A stretch of DNA of 64,000 nucleotides. It comes from UBA4582 sp965657335. GTDB lineage: Bacteria; Pseudomonadota; Gammaproteobacteria; Pseudomonadales; Azotimanducaceae. This document shows, piece after piece, positions 1 through 8,896 of this stretch. The stretch is taken from NCBI GenBank assembly GCA_965657335.1, contig CBFHOH010000005.1:1-64000 (forward strand). Direction: 5' to 3'. The notes below the pieces were generated by a model, which was given only the letters and a program-made list of their open reading frames with translations, did no database searches and had not been told where the DNA came from. Numbering within the stretch: position 1 is the first letter of the stretch; every line of letters begins with the position of its first letter. Position numbers and translations under genes: made by a program.

Positions 1-318
1 GGCAATGTTGGTGCGATAGTATTCAAGTGGCTTACTGACAGATTCGCCAACCGCTTTTAACCCAGCGAAATGTACCACGGCATCAATCGTGTGTTCTGCA
101 AAAACCCGCTCAAAGTTAACCGCGTCGAGCAGATCTATCTCGTAAAATTCGATCGATTTGTTGGTTAATCTTTCGACTCTTTTGATGGATTTGATTGAGC
201 TATTTGAGAGATTGTCGACAACAATGACCTTGTGCCCAGCGCTCAGCAGTTCTACCGCCGTGTGGCTTCCGATATATCCTGCGCCGCCCGTCAGCAGCAC
301 ATTGAGGGATTTGCTCAT
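1..318 (-). CDS. galE: UDP-glucose 4-epimerase (5' part only)
   Basis: The first 106 codons of an extended short-chain dehydrogenase that runs off the left edge of the window. The NAD-binding motif TGGAGYIGSH lies at about residues 10-19, followed by VVDNLSNSS and VVHFAGLKAVGES, the arrangement typical of GalE. The enzyme interconverts UDP-glucose and UDP-galactose in the cytoplasm and feeds surface polysaccharide synthesis. The ATG overlaps the TGA of the upstream HAD gene as ATGA, which suggests translational coupling. The catalytic YxxxK motif lies outside the window, so family membership is secure but the exact sugar substrate is inferred. Confidence 0.9.
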   Translation of the reverse strand, partial: MSKSLNVLLTGGAGYIGSHTAVELLSAGHKVIVVDNLSNSSIKSIKRVERLTNKSIEFYEIDLLDAVNFERVFAEHTIDAVVHFAGLKAVGESVSKPLEYYRTNIA

Positions 319-983
319 GTAAGCGTTAGCTCTAGATGTTTTTCTAATTCCGAGATCGCATTTTCAGCATCGACGACTTTGATTGTGCGCATTCCCATGG
401 CTTTGGCAGGCTTCAAATTGATACCAAGATCATCAAGAAACAGGCATTCGTCGGGTGTCACGCCAATCGACTCACAGGTGAATTGATAGATTTTTGGGTT
501 TGGCTTGCGATAACCCACTTTGCTCGACTCGACAACAAGATCAAACATCGCCATGACATCGGCCACGCTCTGCGCTTTCTTTGCATTGCGGGCCATACCA
601 GGTCCGGTGCCGGTTTTTACATTATTCGTAATGCATGCGACCTGATGACTTTGCTTGATTATCTCCAACGCTTTAACCATGTTGGGTCGTATGTCGCCTG
701 ATAGTAATGCCAGTACATCGCGACCACGTATCTCGTATCCCAACGCTTTGGCTTCATCGGCAAAAGTTGAGTCGAACTCATCAACTAGTATGGCTGCACT
801 CTCGAGTTGCGCCCATGCATTGGTATCAGGATTGGTTGAGTTGATGGTACGGATGATGTCTTTTGGAAAGCCATTTTCAGCTTCGAACCGGTTAAATGCT
901 TCAAAAGGGCTGGTTGTAAGTACACCACCAAAATCCCAGAGTACTGCCTTGATTTTTTTTCGAACGGAATTATTCACTGACAT
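315..983 (-). CDS. HAD-superfamily hydrolase (subfamily IA-like)
   Basis: A 222-residue cytoplasmic HAD-fold protein. Motif I is DFGGV at about residues 17-21, motif II is TNN near residue 120, the motif III lysine lies in KVGYRKPNP and motif IV is LFLDDLGIN. The nucleophile Asp is present, but the second Asp of the usual DxD is Gly. This is also seen in HAD proteins related to the N-terminal domains of ACAD10 and soluble epoxide hydrolase, so ordinary phosphatase chemistry is not assured. It overlaps lpxA by 14 bases upstream and galE by 4 bases downstream, so the three genes probably share a transcript. The substrate is unknown. Confidence 0.85.
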   Translation of the reverse strand: MSVNNSVRKKIKAVLWDFGGVLTTSPFEAFNRFEAENGFPKDIIRTINSTNPDTNAWAQLESAAILVDEFDSTFADEAKALGYEIRGRDVLALLSGDIRPNMVKALEIIKQSHQVACITNNVKTGTGPGMARNAKKAQSVADVMAMFDLVVESSKVGYRKPNPKIYQFTCESIGVTPDECLFLDDLGINLKPAKAMGMRTIKVVDAENAISELEKHLELTLT

Positions 984-1782
984 TTATTTCAAACATTGCA
1001 GAATCGGGTCTAGCAAGTCCTCGTTGTGAAGCATTAATAGCTTCTACCATTAGTTTTACATTCTGCGAGTCCGGGAAAGCTTCCTCTACCTCTTTGACAG
1101 AATTCTCTAGGCGCAATTCTCTCATGAATAGGATGCGAAAAGCTTTACGAACTTCTGCTATTTCTGCCGTTGCGTAGCCCGCCCGTTCCATACCCACCTT
1201 GTTAATAACTCGCATATGCGCAGGGAAGCCTTCGGCTATCGTAAAGGGAAGCACGTCCTGAATAACCCGGGACATACCTCCCACCATAGCCGCTTCTCCA
1301 ACATGGCAAAATTGATGTATCGCTGATAGTCCGCCAATGTTCGCGTGGTCACCGATTAAAACATGCCCCCCGAGTGTTGCGCTGTGCGACATCACAACAT
1401 GGCTTCCTACGACACAATTATGTGCCACGTGTGCGTGTGCTAGCAGGGTGCAATCGTCGCCGACACTCGTGGTTGAGCCTTCCTCTGTGCCGCTATGGAT
1501 GCTGACAAACTCTCTAACAATGCATCGGTTTCCGACTTCTGTATATGTAACAGTGCCGGGAACATACTTGTTGTCTTGGGACTGTATGCCAATCGTGACA
1601 AAGGGAAAAATATCGCAGTTTTCGCCGATAGAAGTGTTGGCCTCGACAACCACGTGAGAGCGTAAAACGGTATTTGCACCGATAGTGACGTTCTCTCCGA
1701 CGGTACAAAAAGGTCCAATGGTGCAATTGGCACCAATCACGGCGCTCTCGTGTACAACCGCCAACTTATCCAAATGAATCAT
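970..1782 (-). CDS. lpxA: Acyl-ACP--UDP-N-acetylglucosamine O-acyltransferase
   Basis: A 270-residue left-handed beta-helix acyltransferase, close to the 262 residues of E. coli LpxA. Hexapeptide repeats (such as IGANCTIGPF and VGENVTIGAN) fill the first two thirds. SQDNKY, the AHAHVAHNC segment carrying the catalytic His, GGHV, IHQFC and MVGG all align with LpxA. The enzyme transfers an R-3-hydroxyacyl chain from ACP to UDP-GlcNAc, the first step of lipid A synthesis. Its neighbours are a HAD hydrolase and galE rather than lpxD, fabZ and lpxB, so it is either a relocated lpxA or a second copy. The window cannot decide which. Confidence 0.9.
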   Translation of the reverse strand: MIHLDKLAVVHESAVIGANCTIGPFCTVGENVTIGANTVLRSHVVVEANTSIGENCDIFPFVTIGIQSQDNKYVPGTVTYTEVGNRCIVREFVSIHSGTEEGSTTSVGDDCTLLAHAHVAHNCVVGSHVVMSHSATLGGHVLIGDHANIGGLSAIHQFCHVGEAAMVGGMSRVIQDVLPFTIAEGFPAHMRVINKVGMERAGYATAEIAEVRKAFRILFMRELRLENSVKEVEEAFPDSQNVKLMVEAINASQRGLARPDSAMFEINVSE

Positions 1783-1927
1783 TTGTACCCCATGTTTGCA
1801 TCTTTAATATGTGTTTTACCCCAAGCGGAATGAAGGCTGGAGCGGCAATGTTTATTTCGGTAGTTCAGACAGATTGCGATACCAATAGTTCCATACCCTG
1901 TCTGTATGTTTCCAGGACTTAGCTTGC

Positions 1928-2350
1928 TCATTGTTGCCTCGAGTAGTCAGTCGAGAGCCATTGATCCGGTTGTATTGTGACGACAATACTGTGTTCCGAT
2001 GGTGGAGAGGAGGCGTAAAGCGCGCCCTGTTCTTCGCCAAGGTAACGGGTCGCCATGGCGAGTAATTCATCGCTGTCTGATTTACGATAATCGAACGGAC
2101 CCTCGACCATGACGTATTTGTACGGCAAAGTTTCGGTTTGAACACAGAGAGATATCCGGTCACATTTCTGTAAACAACGGCCTTTTAACGAATCGAGCTC
2201 GGTAATTATCCAAGGGGCGCCGCCGGGTTCATAGTCGTACCATATAGGAACGGTAAGGGGGCCTCTTGCCTGTCTGGGTATACTAATCAAACCGACGTGC
2301 AGCTCAGAAAGAAATTGTTCTCTCTCGTCAATAGACATTGCTAACGACAT
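1928..2350 (-). CDS. PPOX-family FMN-binding protein
   Basis: A 140-residue protein of the pyridoxamine 5'-phosphate oxidase-like split-barrel family. The pattern is recognisable in FLSELHVGLISIPRQARGP, PIWYDYEPGG and VMVEGPFDYR. Such proteins bind FMN or F420 and reduce small molecules; the substrate here is unknown. The reading frame is open further upstream, but the ATG at 2350 is preceded by AAGGA at a good distance and matches the usual family start, so I chose it. It is transcribed away from fabA and shares the palindrome-rich region with it. Confidence 0.75.
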   Translation of the reverse strand: MSLAMSIDEREQFLSELHVGLISIPRQARGPLTVPIWYDYEPGGAPWIITELDSLKGRCLQKCDRISLCVQTETLPYKYVMVEGPFDYRKSDSDELLAMATRYLGEEQGALYASSPPSEHSIVVTIQPDQWLSTDYSRQQ

Positions 2351-2421
2351 TGCTTGTTCCTTATAGATTCTAAAAACGCGACGCAGACCCAACGGTAACG
2401 TTGAGGGAGCATCAATGTTTT

Positions 2422-2529
2422 GTGTTTTAAAACACTTTTCGCAAGTGTGTGACACTAGGGCAATAATGGATGTTTGTCCATTATTCGTTAATATTGCTTT
2501 GTTTTCTTTTGCTTCACCAATGATATAAT
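2422..2529. promoter_or_regulatory. Divergent control region with palindromes and fabA -10
   Basis: Three dyads lie between the PPOX gene and fabA. 2422-2435 is a perfect 14-bp palindrome, GTGTTTTAAAACAC. 2432-2448 has arms ACACTT and AAGTGT. 2462-2485 has 9-bp perfect arms, AATAATGGA and TCCATTATT, around a 6-base loop. A perfect TATAAT stands at 2524-2529 with no good -35 element, which fits an activated promoter reading into fabA. In E. coli fabA and fabB are controlled by FadR and FabR. These dyads match neither operator as I remember it, so the regulator is unknown. Confidence 0.55.
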
Positions 2530-2596
2530 CGCGCCAAAATTCATACCACAGGTAAAAGTGAATAGGTTTGAACGCTGAGCCGATTTCGTAAATTCT

Positions 2597-3202
2597 ATGA
2601 AAGATTCTACATCAGACAGCTCATCAGATACCCTTACCGACCCTCTTAGTGCCAAGCCAGAGATTCGTGAAAAAGATAGAAGTCTCACGAACAAACACTC
2701 GTTTTCCAAAGAAGATCTTATTGAGTGTGGGCATGGTCGACTTTTTGGCCCGGGTAGGGCACAACTGCCGATCAATGAAATGCTCATGGTGGACAGGATT
2801 ACCGAAATTAACGAAACCGGTGGCGCGAAAGGTAAAGGCGAGATTCGAGCCGAGTTGGATATACATCCTGATCTCTGGTTCTTCGACGTACATTTCGTGT
2901 CTGACCCCGTGATGCCTGGATGCCTTGGACTCGATGCTTTGTGGCAGTTGGTTGGCTTTTATCTAGCTTGGAAGGGAAACTGGGGCTACGGACGGGCGCT
3001 TGGTTGCGACAAAGTTGCGTTTCGTGGGCAAGTGTTGCCAACGGTCAAGAAAGTTGCTTACGAGATAGACCTCACCAGAGTGAGAGAAGGTCGCACCGTG
3101 CTTGGCATCGCAAACGCCCGCGTGTTAGCGGATGGCGAGCAGATATATACGGCTGATGGTATTAGAGTCGGCCTCTTTAGTTCATTAGACGATTTTGGAT
3201 AG
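2597..3202 (+). CDS. fabA: 3-hydroxydecanoyl-ACP dehydratase/isomerase
   Basis: A 201-residue hotdog-fold enzyme that dehydrates 3-hydroxyacyl-ACP and isomerises trans-2- to cis-3-decenoyl-ACP, the branch point to unsaturated fatty acids. The active-site His is H99 in DVHFVSDPVMPG and the acidic partner is D113 in CLGLDALWQ. Their spacing of 14 equals E. coli H70/D84. There are about 28 extra, Ser/Asp-rich N-terminal residues compared with E. coli. ATG at 2597 is the only ATG ahead of the conserved core, and no strong ribosome-binding site precedes it. fabB follows after four bases. Confidence 0.95.
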   Translation: MKDSTSDSSSDTLTDPLSAKPEIREKDRSLTNKHSFSKEDLIECGHGRLFGPGRAQLPINEMLMVDRITEINETGGAKGKGEIRAELDIHPDLWFFDVHFVSDPVMPGCLGLDALWQLVGFYLAWKGNWGYGRALGCDKVAFRGQVLPTVKKVAYEIDLTRVREGRTVLGIANARVLADGEQIYTADGIRVGLFSSLDDFG

Positions 3203-3206
3203 TGAT

Positions 3207-4424
3207 ATGAAACGTGTCGTTATTTCAGGTATGGGGCTGGTTTCGCCTTTGGGCAACAATAAAGCTGAAACGCTTCAATCTCTGAGGGAAACAAAGTCCG
3301 GTATTAAGTTTCAGCCGGTCTATGAAGAGATGGGCTTGCGAAGTCATATCGCGGGTAGTATTGATCTGGATACCACCGAGTTAATCGATAGAAAGTTGCT
3401 TCGCTTTATGGGTGATGCGGCTGCGTTTTCATACATCTCCATGCGAGAAGCGATAGAAGATGCCGGCTTGACCGAAGCGCAGGTCTCAAATTTCCGCAGT
3501 GGCTTGGTTGCCGGTTCCGGTGGCGCGTCTTCATCAAATATCATTGAGGCGGCCGACATTCTCCGAGAGAAAAGCCTTAAAAGAGTTGGGCCATATCGCG
3601 TGACACGAACGATGGGTTCCACGGTCTCTGCCTGTCTAGCGACGGCTTTCAAAATTAAGGGCGTCAATTATTCGATGACATCGGCTTGTTCGACTAGTGC
3701 ACACTGCATCGGACATGCGGCTGAATTAATTCAACTGGGTAAACAAGATATCGTTTTTGCGGGTGGTGGTGAAGAAGAACACTGGAGCATGACCTCCTTG
3801 TTTGATGCGATGGGCGCGCTTTCAACGGCGAGAAACGACTCACCGACAACCGCTTCAAGGGCTTACGATGCCGATCGAGATGGTTTCGTGATAGCTGGCG
3901 GCGGTGGATTTTTAGTGGTTGAGGAGCTTGAACACGCGAAGGCGAGAGGGGCGAAAATCTACGCGGAGCTGGTCGGTTATGCCGCCACTTCAGATGGCCA
4001 CGACATGGTTGCACCCTCAGGTGAAGGCGCAGAACGCGCCATGGTAGAGGCGATGTCGACAATTAACGGTAAGGTTGATTACATCAATGCCCACGGTACA
4101 AGCACCCCTGCGGGTGATCCACCTGAGATTAATGCCATCAAACGTGCCTTTGGCGAAAGCGTGCCAAAAATCAGTTCGACCAAATCCCTGTCCGGGCATT
4201 CGTTGGGTGCTGCTGGTGCGCATGAGGCCATTTACTCGTTGCTGATGCTTGAAAACGATTTCATTTGTGCGTCTGCTAATGTTGACAACCTTGATCCTGC
4301 ATTAGAAGGCGCTCCCATCGTTACTGAGCGAATCGACAATGCCGGCCTACAAACGGTGATGTCTAACAGCTTTGGTTTCGGCGGCACGAATGCAGTGCTC
4401 GCTTTCCAAAAATACGCCGGCTAA
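3207..4424 (+). CDS. fabB: 3-oxoacyl-ACP synthase I
   Basis: A 405-residue beta-ketoacyl-ACP synthase that elongates the cis-unsaturated acyl-ACP made by FabA. The Cys-His-His catalytic set is visible: C161 in TSACSTSAH, H296 in NAHGTSTPAGD and H331 in SLSGHSLGAAGAHE, with the conserved Lys at 326. A TTG lies in frame four codons upstream, but the ATG at 3207 begins MKRVVISGMG, the normal family start, and follows the fabA stop by four bases. The fabA-fabB pairing argues for FabB rather than FabF and marks a gammaproteobacterial-type pathway. Confidence 0.95.
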   Translation: MKRVVISGMGLVSPLGNNKAETLQSLRETKSGIKFQPVYEEMGLRSHIAGSIDLDTTELIDRKLLRFMGDAAAFSYISMREAIEDAGLTEAQVSNFRSGLVAGSGGASSSNIIEAADILREKSLKRVGPYRVTRTMGSTVSACLATAFKIKGVNYSMTSACSTSAHCIGHAAELIQLGKQDIVFAGGGEEEHWSMTSLFDAMGALSTARNDSPTTASRAYDADRDGFVIAGGGGFLVVEELEHAKARGAKIYAELVGYAATSDGHDMVAPSGEGAERAMVEAMSTINGKVDYINAHGTSTPAGDPPEINAIKRAFGESVPKISSTKSLSGHSLGAAGAHEAIYSLLMLENDFICASANVDNLDPALEGAPIVTERIDNAGLQTVMSNSFGFGGTNAVLAFQKYAG

Positions 4425-4456
4425 AAATACACAGATTTTTTGATCCTTACTGAGTA

Positions 4457-4479
4457 TCGATGCTTCTTCGCAGCATCGA
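4457..4479. terminator. Hairpin between convergent genes, possible terminator
   Basis: Arms TCGATGCT and AGCATCGA (8 bp, perfect) surround a 7-base loop between the 3' ends of fabB and the PYROXD2-like gene. There is no T-tract, so it may be a weak or protein-assisted terminator. A second, weaker dyad (CGGCGA/TCGCCG) lies at 4514-4536. Confidence 0.4.
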
Positions 4480-4564
4480 CCTATTGTTTAGCACCTATCA
4501 AACTGGTTATTGCCGGCGATAAGTCGATTGTCGCCGCGGCTAGGACATCGATACCTGCTTGAAA

Positions 4565-6133
4565 CTACAAATCGCGAATAATTTCACGGGCGGCATTATG
4601 ACCGGGCAATCCGCTTACGCCGCCGCCTGGATGGGTACCAGACCCGCAAAGGTATAAGTTTTTGAATTCCGTGTGATAGTCTCCAATGCCAAGCATTGGC
4701 CGCGCTGAAAACAGTTGATCAAGACTTAATCTGCCGTGAAAGATATCTCCACCAGTGAGCCCGAATTTTTGCTCTAGGTCCCAGGGGCTGTGAATTTGCG
4801 TTGCGATGATGGTTTGCTTGAACCCCGGGGCATACTCTTCAACCGTATCGAGGACAATGTCGGCGACATTTTCTCTGTGTAAATTCCAATTCTCACCAAG
4901 TCCCGGGTCAAATTGCTGACAGAACAGGCTAGCGACGTGATGCCCATGAGGCGCGAGCGAGTCATCGATGATGCTGGGAATGAGCATTTCGACGATCGGC
5001 TTTTCAGACCAACCGCCCAGTCTCGCATCAGTAAACGCTTTATCCATATAATCCAGTGAGGGCGCCATAATAATGCCGCCCTCCAGCGCATGAGGGGCTG
5101 TTCGGGCAACAAAATTTGGCAGCGCTGTGAGTGCGACGTTCATTCTGAAAGTACCGCTCTGGCATTTGTACGCATCGAAGTGGGATTGTGTGTCCTGGCT
5201 CAAGTCTGATGCCTCGATCAGTTCTCGAAACAACAGTTTTGGGTTTACATTGGCAACCGTTATATCCGACTTGATGACTTTGCCACTTTTCAGTGTGATG
5301 CCTTGAACCTTATTTTGACCGATTTCAAGATTCTCGACTTCGGCTTCGAGCTCAATTTTCACACCAAGAGAAATTGCTTCTTTAGCCATGGCCTGTGTAA
5401 TTGCGCCCATGCCGCCAACAGAATGACCCCATAATCCCTGCTTACCATTCACTTCACCTACCAGGTGGTGAAGTAAAACGTATGCTGAACCGGGTGCATA
5501 CGGGCTGGCAAAATGTCCGACGATTGCATCGAAACCGAACAGTGCCTTGATCGGGTCAGACTCGAATGTGTCATCGAGCATCTCACCCGCGCTGATTGAA
5601 AACAAACGTAGCAGCAAGCGTTTCTGACTCGAATCTAATTTCCTGAATTGTTTGCTGAGATGAAAATAGCGGCCCAAATCGGCGAAACCGTGATCAACGA
5701 TTGAAGGTGGCGTAGCCAGCATGAGGTCCTTAATCACGGGTACCACTGCATCGAGCGTTTTATTGTAGGTTTGAAGCTGCTTCACATCCCTTTCCGAGAA
5801 TCGAGCTATTTCGGTGTGGAATTCTTTGGTGTCTGGATAACTTACTAAGCTGTCGCCGGAGGGTAGCGGGACGTAGTTGTTGATCCTGCGTTCTAGAATC
5901 TTCATGCCGTGATCATGAAGGTGTAAGTCTGAAATAATTTTTGGATGGAGCAGACTGACGGTATAGCTTGCGGCAGAGTTTCGATACCCGGGATGAAATT
6001 CTTCTGTGATTGCCGCGCCGCCAACAACCGAACGTCGTTCAAGTATCGTGACATCCAGCCCTGCACGTGCAAGATAGCACGCGCAGACGAGGCCGTTGTG
6101 ACCTCCGCCGATGATAGTTGCAGTCTTATTCAT
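4565..6133 (-). CDS. PYROXD2/CrtI-like FAD-dependent oxidoreductase
   Basis: A 522-residue protein of the phytoene-desaturase-like amine oxidase family. The N-terminus holds the FAD-binding GGGHNGLVCACYLARAG motif (residues 9-25) followed by VTILERRSVVGGA. The C-terminus has NLYLCGSGTHPGGGVSGLPG, the second FAD signature. The substrate-binding middle part resembles bacterial homologues of mammalian PYROXD2 rather than true carotenoid desaturases, and no crtB, crtE or crtY lies nearby, so a carotenoid role is unlikely. It is divergent from the MATE exporter with 86 bases between the chosen starts. The substrate is unknown. Confidence 0.85.
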   Translation of the reverse strand: MNKTATIIGGGHNGLVCACYLARAGLDVTILERRSVVGGAAITEEFHPGYRNSAASYTVSLLHPKIISDLHLHDHGMKILERRINNYVPLPSGDSLVSYPDTKEFHTEIARFSERDVKQLQTYNKTLDAVVPVIKDLMLATPPSIVDHGFADLGRYFHLSKQFRKLDSSQKRLLLRLFSISAGEMLDDTFESDPIKALFGFDAIVGHFASPYAPGSAYVLLHHLVGEVNGKQGLWGHSVGGMGAITQAMAKEAISLGVKIELEAEVENLEIGQNKVQGITLKSGKVIKSDITVANVNPKLLFRELIEASDLSQDTQSHFDAYKCQSGTFRMNVALTALPNFVARTAPHALEGGIIMAPSLDYMDKAFTDARLGGWSEKPIVEMLIPSIIDDSLAPHGHHVASLFCQQFDPGLGENWNLHRENVADIVLDTVEEYAPGFKQTIIATQIHSPWDLEQKFGLTGGDIFHGRLSLDQLFSARPMLGIGDYHTEFKNLYLCGSGTHPGGGVSGLPGHNAAREIIRDL

Positions 6134-6219
6134 ATTGTCCCTACTTTGACACTAACGATCATATTGGTGTAAGTTACGCGCCGCCTGTAGCCTTCATGCG
6201 TCGCTCTCCCGGATATGTA

Positions 6220-7626
6220 ATGACCGATTCTAATACATCCGAGGTAGAAGAGTCGGTTGATTCCAGCAATTTGTCCCTGAGTATCTGGGAACTTGCCTGG
6301 CCCGCGATTCTTAGTAACCTCCTATTCTCAATCATTGGCATTGCCAGTATCAAGATTGTGGGAGAGCTGGGCGCGTCGGCAGTCGCATCGGTAACAACCG
6401 GACACAGAATATTTTTCGCCCTACAAGCCATTCTAATGGCCATTTCGGCGGGTACCACCGCGTTGGTCGCGCGATCAATCGGAGCAAAAGAGCCTGAAGA
6501 GGCCGCAAAAATCACCAGCGCCTCTCTGTGGATAGGAAATATTGTCGCAATCATTCTGATGTTGCCTTGCATCTTCTTCTCTCGGGAAATTGCCAGCGTT
6601 TTTGGTCTCGACGAGGAGACAACGATTCAGGCGGGCGAATTTATTCGATGGTTGAGCTATTTCAATATCGCATTCGCCATAAATATGGTGCTCGGGGCTG
6701 CCCTGAGGGCGGCAGGAGATACCAAAACACCGCTGTGGATTGGCGTCATTACAAACCTGATTAATCTGGTGCTAGTTTACGTGCTGGTATACGGAAAATT
6801 TGGTTTGCCTCAAATGGGTGTCCCAGGTGCAGCCATTGCGAACGGCCTGTCGTTTTTGGTTGGTGCTATCGTGCTATTGATCCTCTGGCAACGGCAGAAG
6901 CTGGTTATCGGTATTGGTGGCATTAGCTCTTTGACACGCGTTCGGATAAAGAAACTTGTCGATATAGGATATCCCGCAGGGCTCGAGCAATTTGTGTTCC
7001 AAGCTGGTTTTCTAGCTTTTTTGTGGTTGGTCGCTAAATACGGGACAGCAGCATTCGCCGCCTACGGCATCGGGGTACAGATCCTGTCAATGTCATTCGT
7101 TGTTGGGTTCGGTTTTTCGATCGCTGGTGCAACGCTGGTTGGGCAACACCTCGGTGCTAAAGACCCGGTAGGTGCTCGACGCCAGGGTTGGCGCGCGACG
7201 AGGCTAGCCGCATTAAGCATGGTTGTATTGGGCGCTGGTATTGTTTTTGCTGCGCCCGAGATAGCGCGATTCCTAATCGATGACGATGAGGTTGTGAAGC
7301 TGACGGTCATTTTTATTTATATGCTCGGTGTGTCACAGCCTCTGATGGCTATCGAATTTACCTTGGGTGGTTGTCTGCGAGGAGCGGGAGATACGCGCTT
7401 CCCGCTAATCGCTACTTTAACGGGGTTGATCGGTGTTCGGGTGGGTCTGGCATTTCTATTCATGCTGATGGATTTGCCCGTCGAATACATCTATGGCGCT
7501 TTAATTGCCGATTATGTTGTTAAGGCGTTTATGCTCATAAAGCGTTTTGAATCAGGCAAGTGGCAGCATATTCTTGCTGACAAGGAAGCCGCGAGTGAAG
7601 GTGAAGATAGCAAAGTATCGACCTAA
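6220..7626 (+). CDS. MATE-family multidrug/toxin exporter
   Basis: A 468-residue integral inner-membrane protein with about 12 hydrophobic segments in two homologous halves. LAWPAILSNLLFSIIGIASI starts helix 1, and the pattern is repeated at the second half around GYPAGLEQFVFQAGFLA. Features of the MATE fold include ALRAAGDTKTPLWIG and its echo CLRGAGDTRFPL. It probably exports organic cations using a Na+ or H+ gradient; the substrate cannot be told. Upstream ATGs at 6196 and 6220 are both possible. I chose 6220, which gives a family-like N-terminus and avoids a long extension toward the divergent gene. Confidence 0.88.
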   Translation: MTDSNTSEVEESVDSSNLSLSIWELAWPAILSNLLFSIIGIASIKIVGELGASAVASVTTGHRIFFALQAILMAISAGTTALVARSIGAKEPEEAAKITSASLWIGNIVAIILMLPCIFFSREIASVFGLDEETTIQAGEFIRWLSYFNIAFAINMVLGAALRAAGDTKTPLWIGVITNLINLVLVYVLVYGKFGLPQMGVPGAAIANGLSFLVGAIVLLILWQRQKLVIGIGGISSLTRVRIKKLVDIGYPAGLEQFVFQAGFLAFLWLVAKYGTAAFAAYGIGVQILSMSFVVGFGFSIAGATLVGQHLGAKDPVGARRQGWRATRLAALSMVVLGAGIVFAAPEIARFLIDDDEVVKLTVIFIYMLGVSQPLMAIEFTLGGCLRGAGDTRFPLIATLTGLIGVRVGLAFLFMLMDLPVEYIYGALIADYVVKAFMLIKRFESGKWQHILADKEAASEGEDSKVST

Positions 7627-7706
7627 TTATCCTATGATAGTGATGTCAGATTGCTTGGTTGCTGAGTAGATAGGAACACCTTTGTGAATCCTTAGCTAAG
7701 AACCAG

Positions 7707-8453
7707 CTACAGGGTAGTCAGCACGCTAGGTTTAGTTTTTGATATCACCATCGTGTACTCGTATTGGGCAGAAAAGTTGCCCGGTGCCGTACACAAGCTC
7801 CAGCCGTCTGCGGCGGTTGTCGTGGATTCGCAGCCCGTTGAAAGAAAAGGCTCTATGGTAATGACTTGTCCTTCCTGCAGTCTGCGCGTGTCATTCTTGT
7901 CATAAAAATTGGGTATAAAACTGGGTTCTTCGTGTAATCCGCGGCCAATGCCGTGACTCCCCAAATCTTTGATCGTCACAAAACCGGCACGTTTCGCCGT
8001 CTTCTCAATTGCGAGGCCAATTTGGTTTATTTTTGCTCCGGCACGGGCGACTTTCATGGCGTTTTTGAGCGCTGCCCTTGTCGACTGACAAAGATATTCA
8101 ATTCTCGGTTCCACAGGAGGCACAGGAAAGGTACCGCCGGTATCGCCGAAGTAACCGTCAAGTTCCGCTGAAACGTCAATATTGACGACATCTCCGGGTC
8201 TTATAATACGCAGCGAGGGGATACCGTGTGCCGCTTCTTCATTGATACTGATACAAGTATAGCCGGGGAAATCATAGGTTACTTTCGGTGCGGACTTGGC
8301 GCCGTATTTATCCAGATTTTTTCGACCTATCTCATCGAGCGCAAGTGTACTCATACCGGGTTTGAGATGCTTACGCATAATCATCAGTGTCTCGTATACA
8401 ATTCGGCTGATGATTTTGAGTTTTTTTAAATCTTCTTCGTTGTCTATCGTCAC
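7707..8453 (-). CDS. map: Methionine aminopeptidase, type I
   Basis: A 248-residue cytosolic metallopeptidase that removes the initiator Met from new proteins. The five metal ligands can be placed: Asp in NIDVS, Asp in FGDTGG, His in SHGIGRGLHEEP, Glu in TIEPF and Glu in SAQYEYT. The substrate-binding His is in AHGIP. YEYT replaces the usual YEHT. The frame is open back to a GTG at 8525, but the homologous region starts at about VTIDNEEDLKK, so the GTG at 8453 is the likelier start. It stands alone and converges on the MATE gene. It may be a second map copy, which the window cannot show. Confidence 0.88.
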   Translation of the reverse strand: MTIDNEEDLKKLKIISRIVYETLMIMRKHLKPGMSTLALDEIGRKNLDKYGAKSAPKVTYDFPGYTCISINEEAAHGIPSLRIIRPGDVVNIDVSAELDGYFGDTGGTFPVPPVEPRIEYLCQSTRAALKNAMKVARAGAKINQIGLAIEKTAKRAGFVTIKDLGSHGIGRGLHEEPSFIPNFYDKNDTRRLQEGQVITIEPFLSTGCESTTTAADGWSLCTAPGNFSAQYEYTMVISKTKPSVLTTL

Positions 8454-8578
8454 GTTGTGTCTCAGAAAAAACAGGGTGCCCAGTATTATCTCACAGTAGT
8501 CGCATTCAGAAGTGGCCGAATTCACGTAGGTAGTGTATCTTTTTCAACGATAAAGCATCATGCAATGGAGGGTAGAAA

Positions 8579-8896
8579 ATGTGGATTAAGAAGCTGGTTT
8601 TAATGAGCATGGTGCTGGCATCGCTGTATGGTTGCGTCAATCTGAATACAAATCCGGCTGAGCAACTGTTAGGTCAGTGGCAGGTGGGTATTGCAGGTGT
8701 CGACCTATTGGTAGAATACACACAAAACACGGTGCAAGTTGGGGATAGTGATCCAGTACCCTATACGCTCTCCGGTAACATGCTCACTTTTACAAATGGT
8801 GGCAGTCAGCAACGTGTCATCACGTTTACTAACAAGCGCGAAATGATTCAAACAGACCCGCTTACTAATACCTCGCGCATCTACACTCGACTCTGA
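8579..8896 (+). CDS. Small outer-membrane-type lipoprotein, unknown function
   Basis: A 105-residue protein with a clear lipoprotein signal: MWIKK, a hydrophobic stretch and the lipobox LYGC with the lipidated Cys at residue 19. The mature part (QLLGQWQVGIAGVDLLVEY, then alternating polar/hydrophobic stretches) resembles small lipocalin- or META-like beta-barrel domains, but I cannot assign a family. The residue after Cys is Val, not Asp, so outer-membrane sorting is expected. GGAGGG lies eight bases before the ATG. No partner gene is evident. Confidence 0.75.
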   Translation: MWIKKLVLMSMVLASLYGCVNLNTNPAEQLLGQWQVGIAGVDLLVEYTQNTVQVGDSDPVPYTLSGNMLTFTNGGSQQRVITFTNKREMIQTDPLTNTSRIYTRL

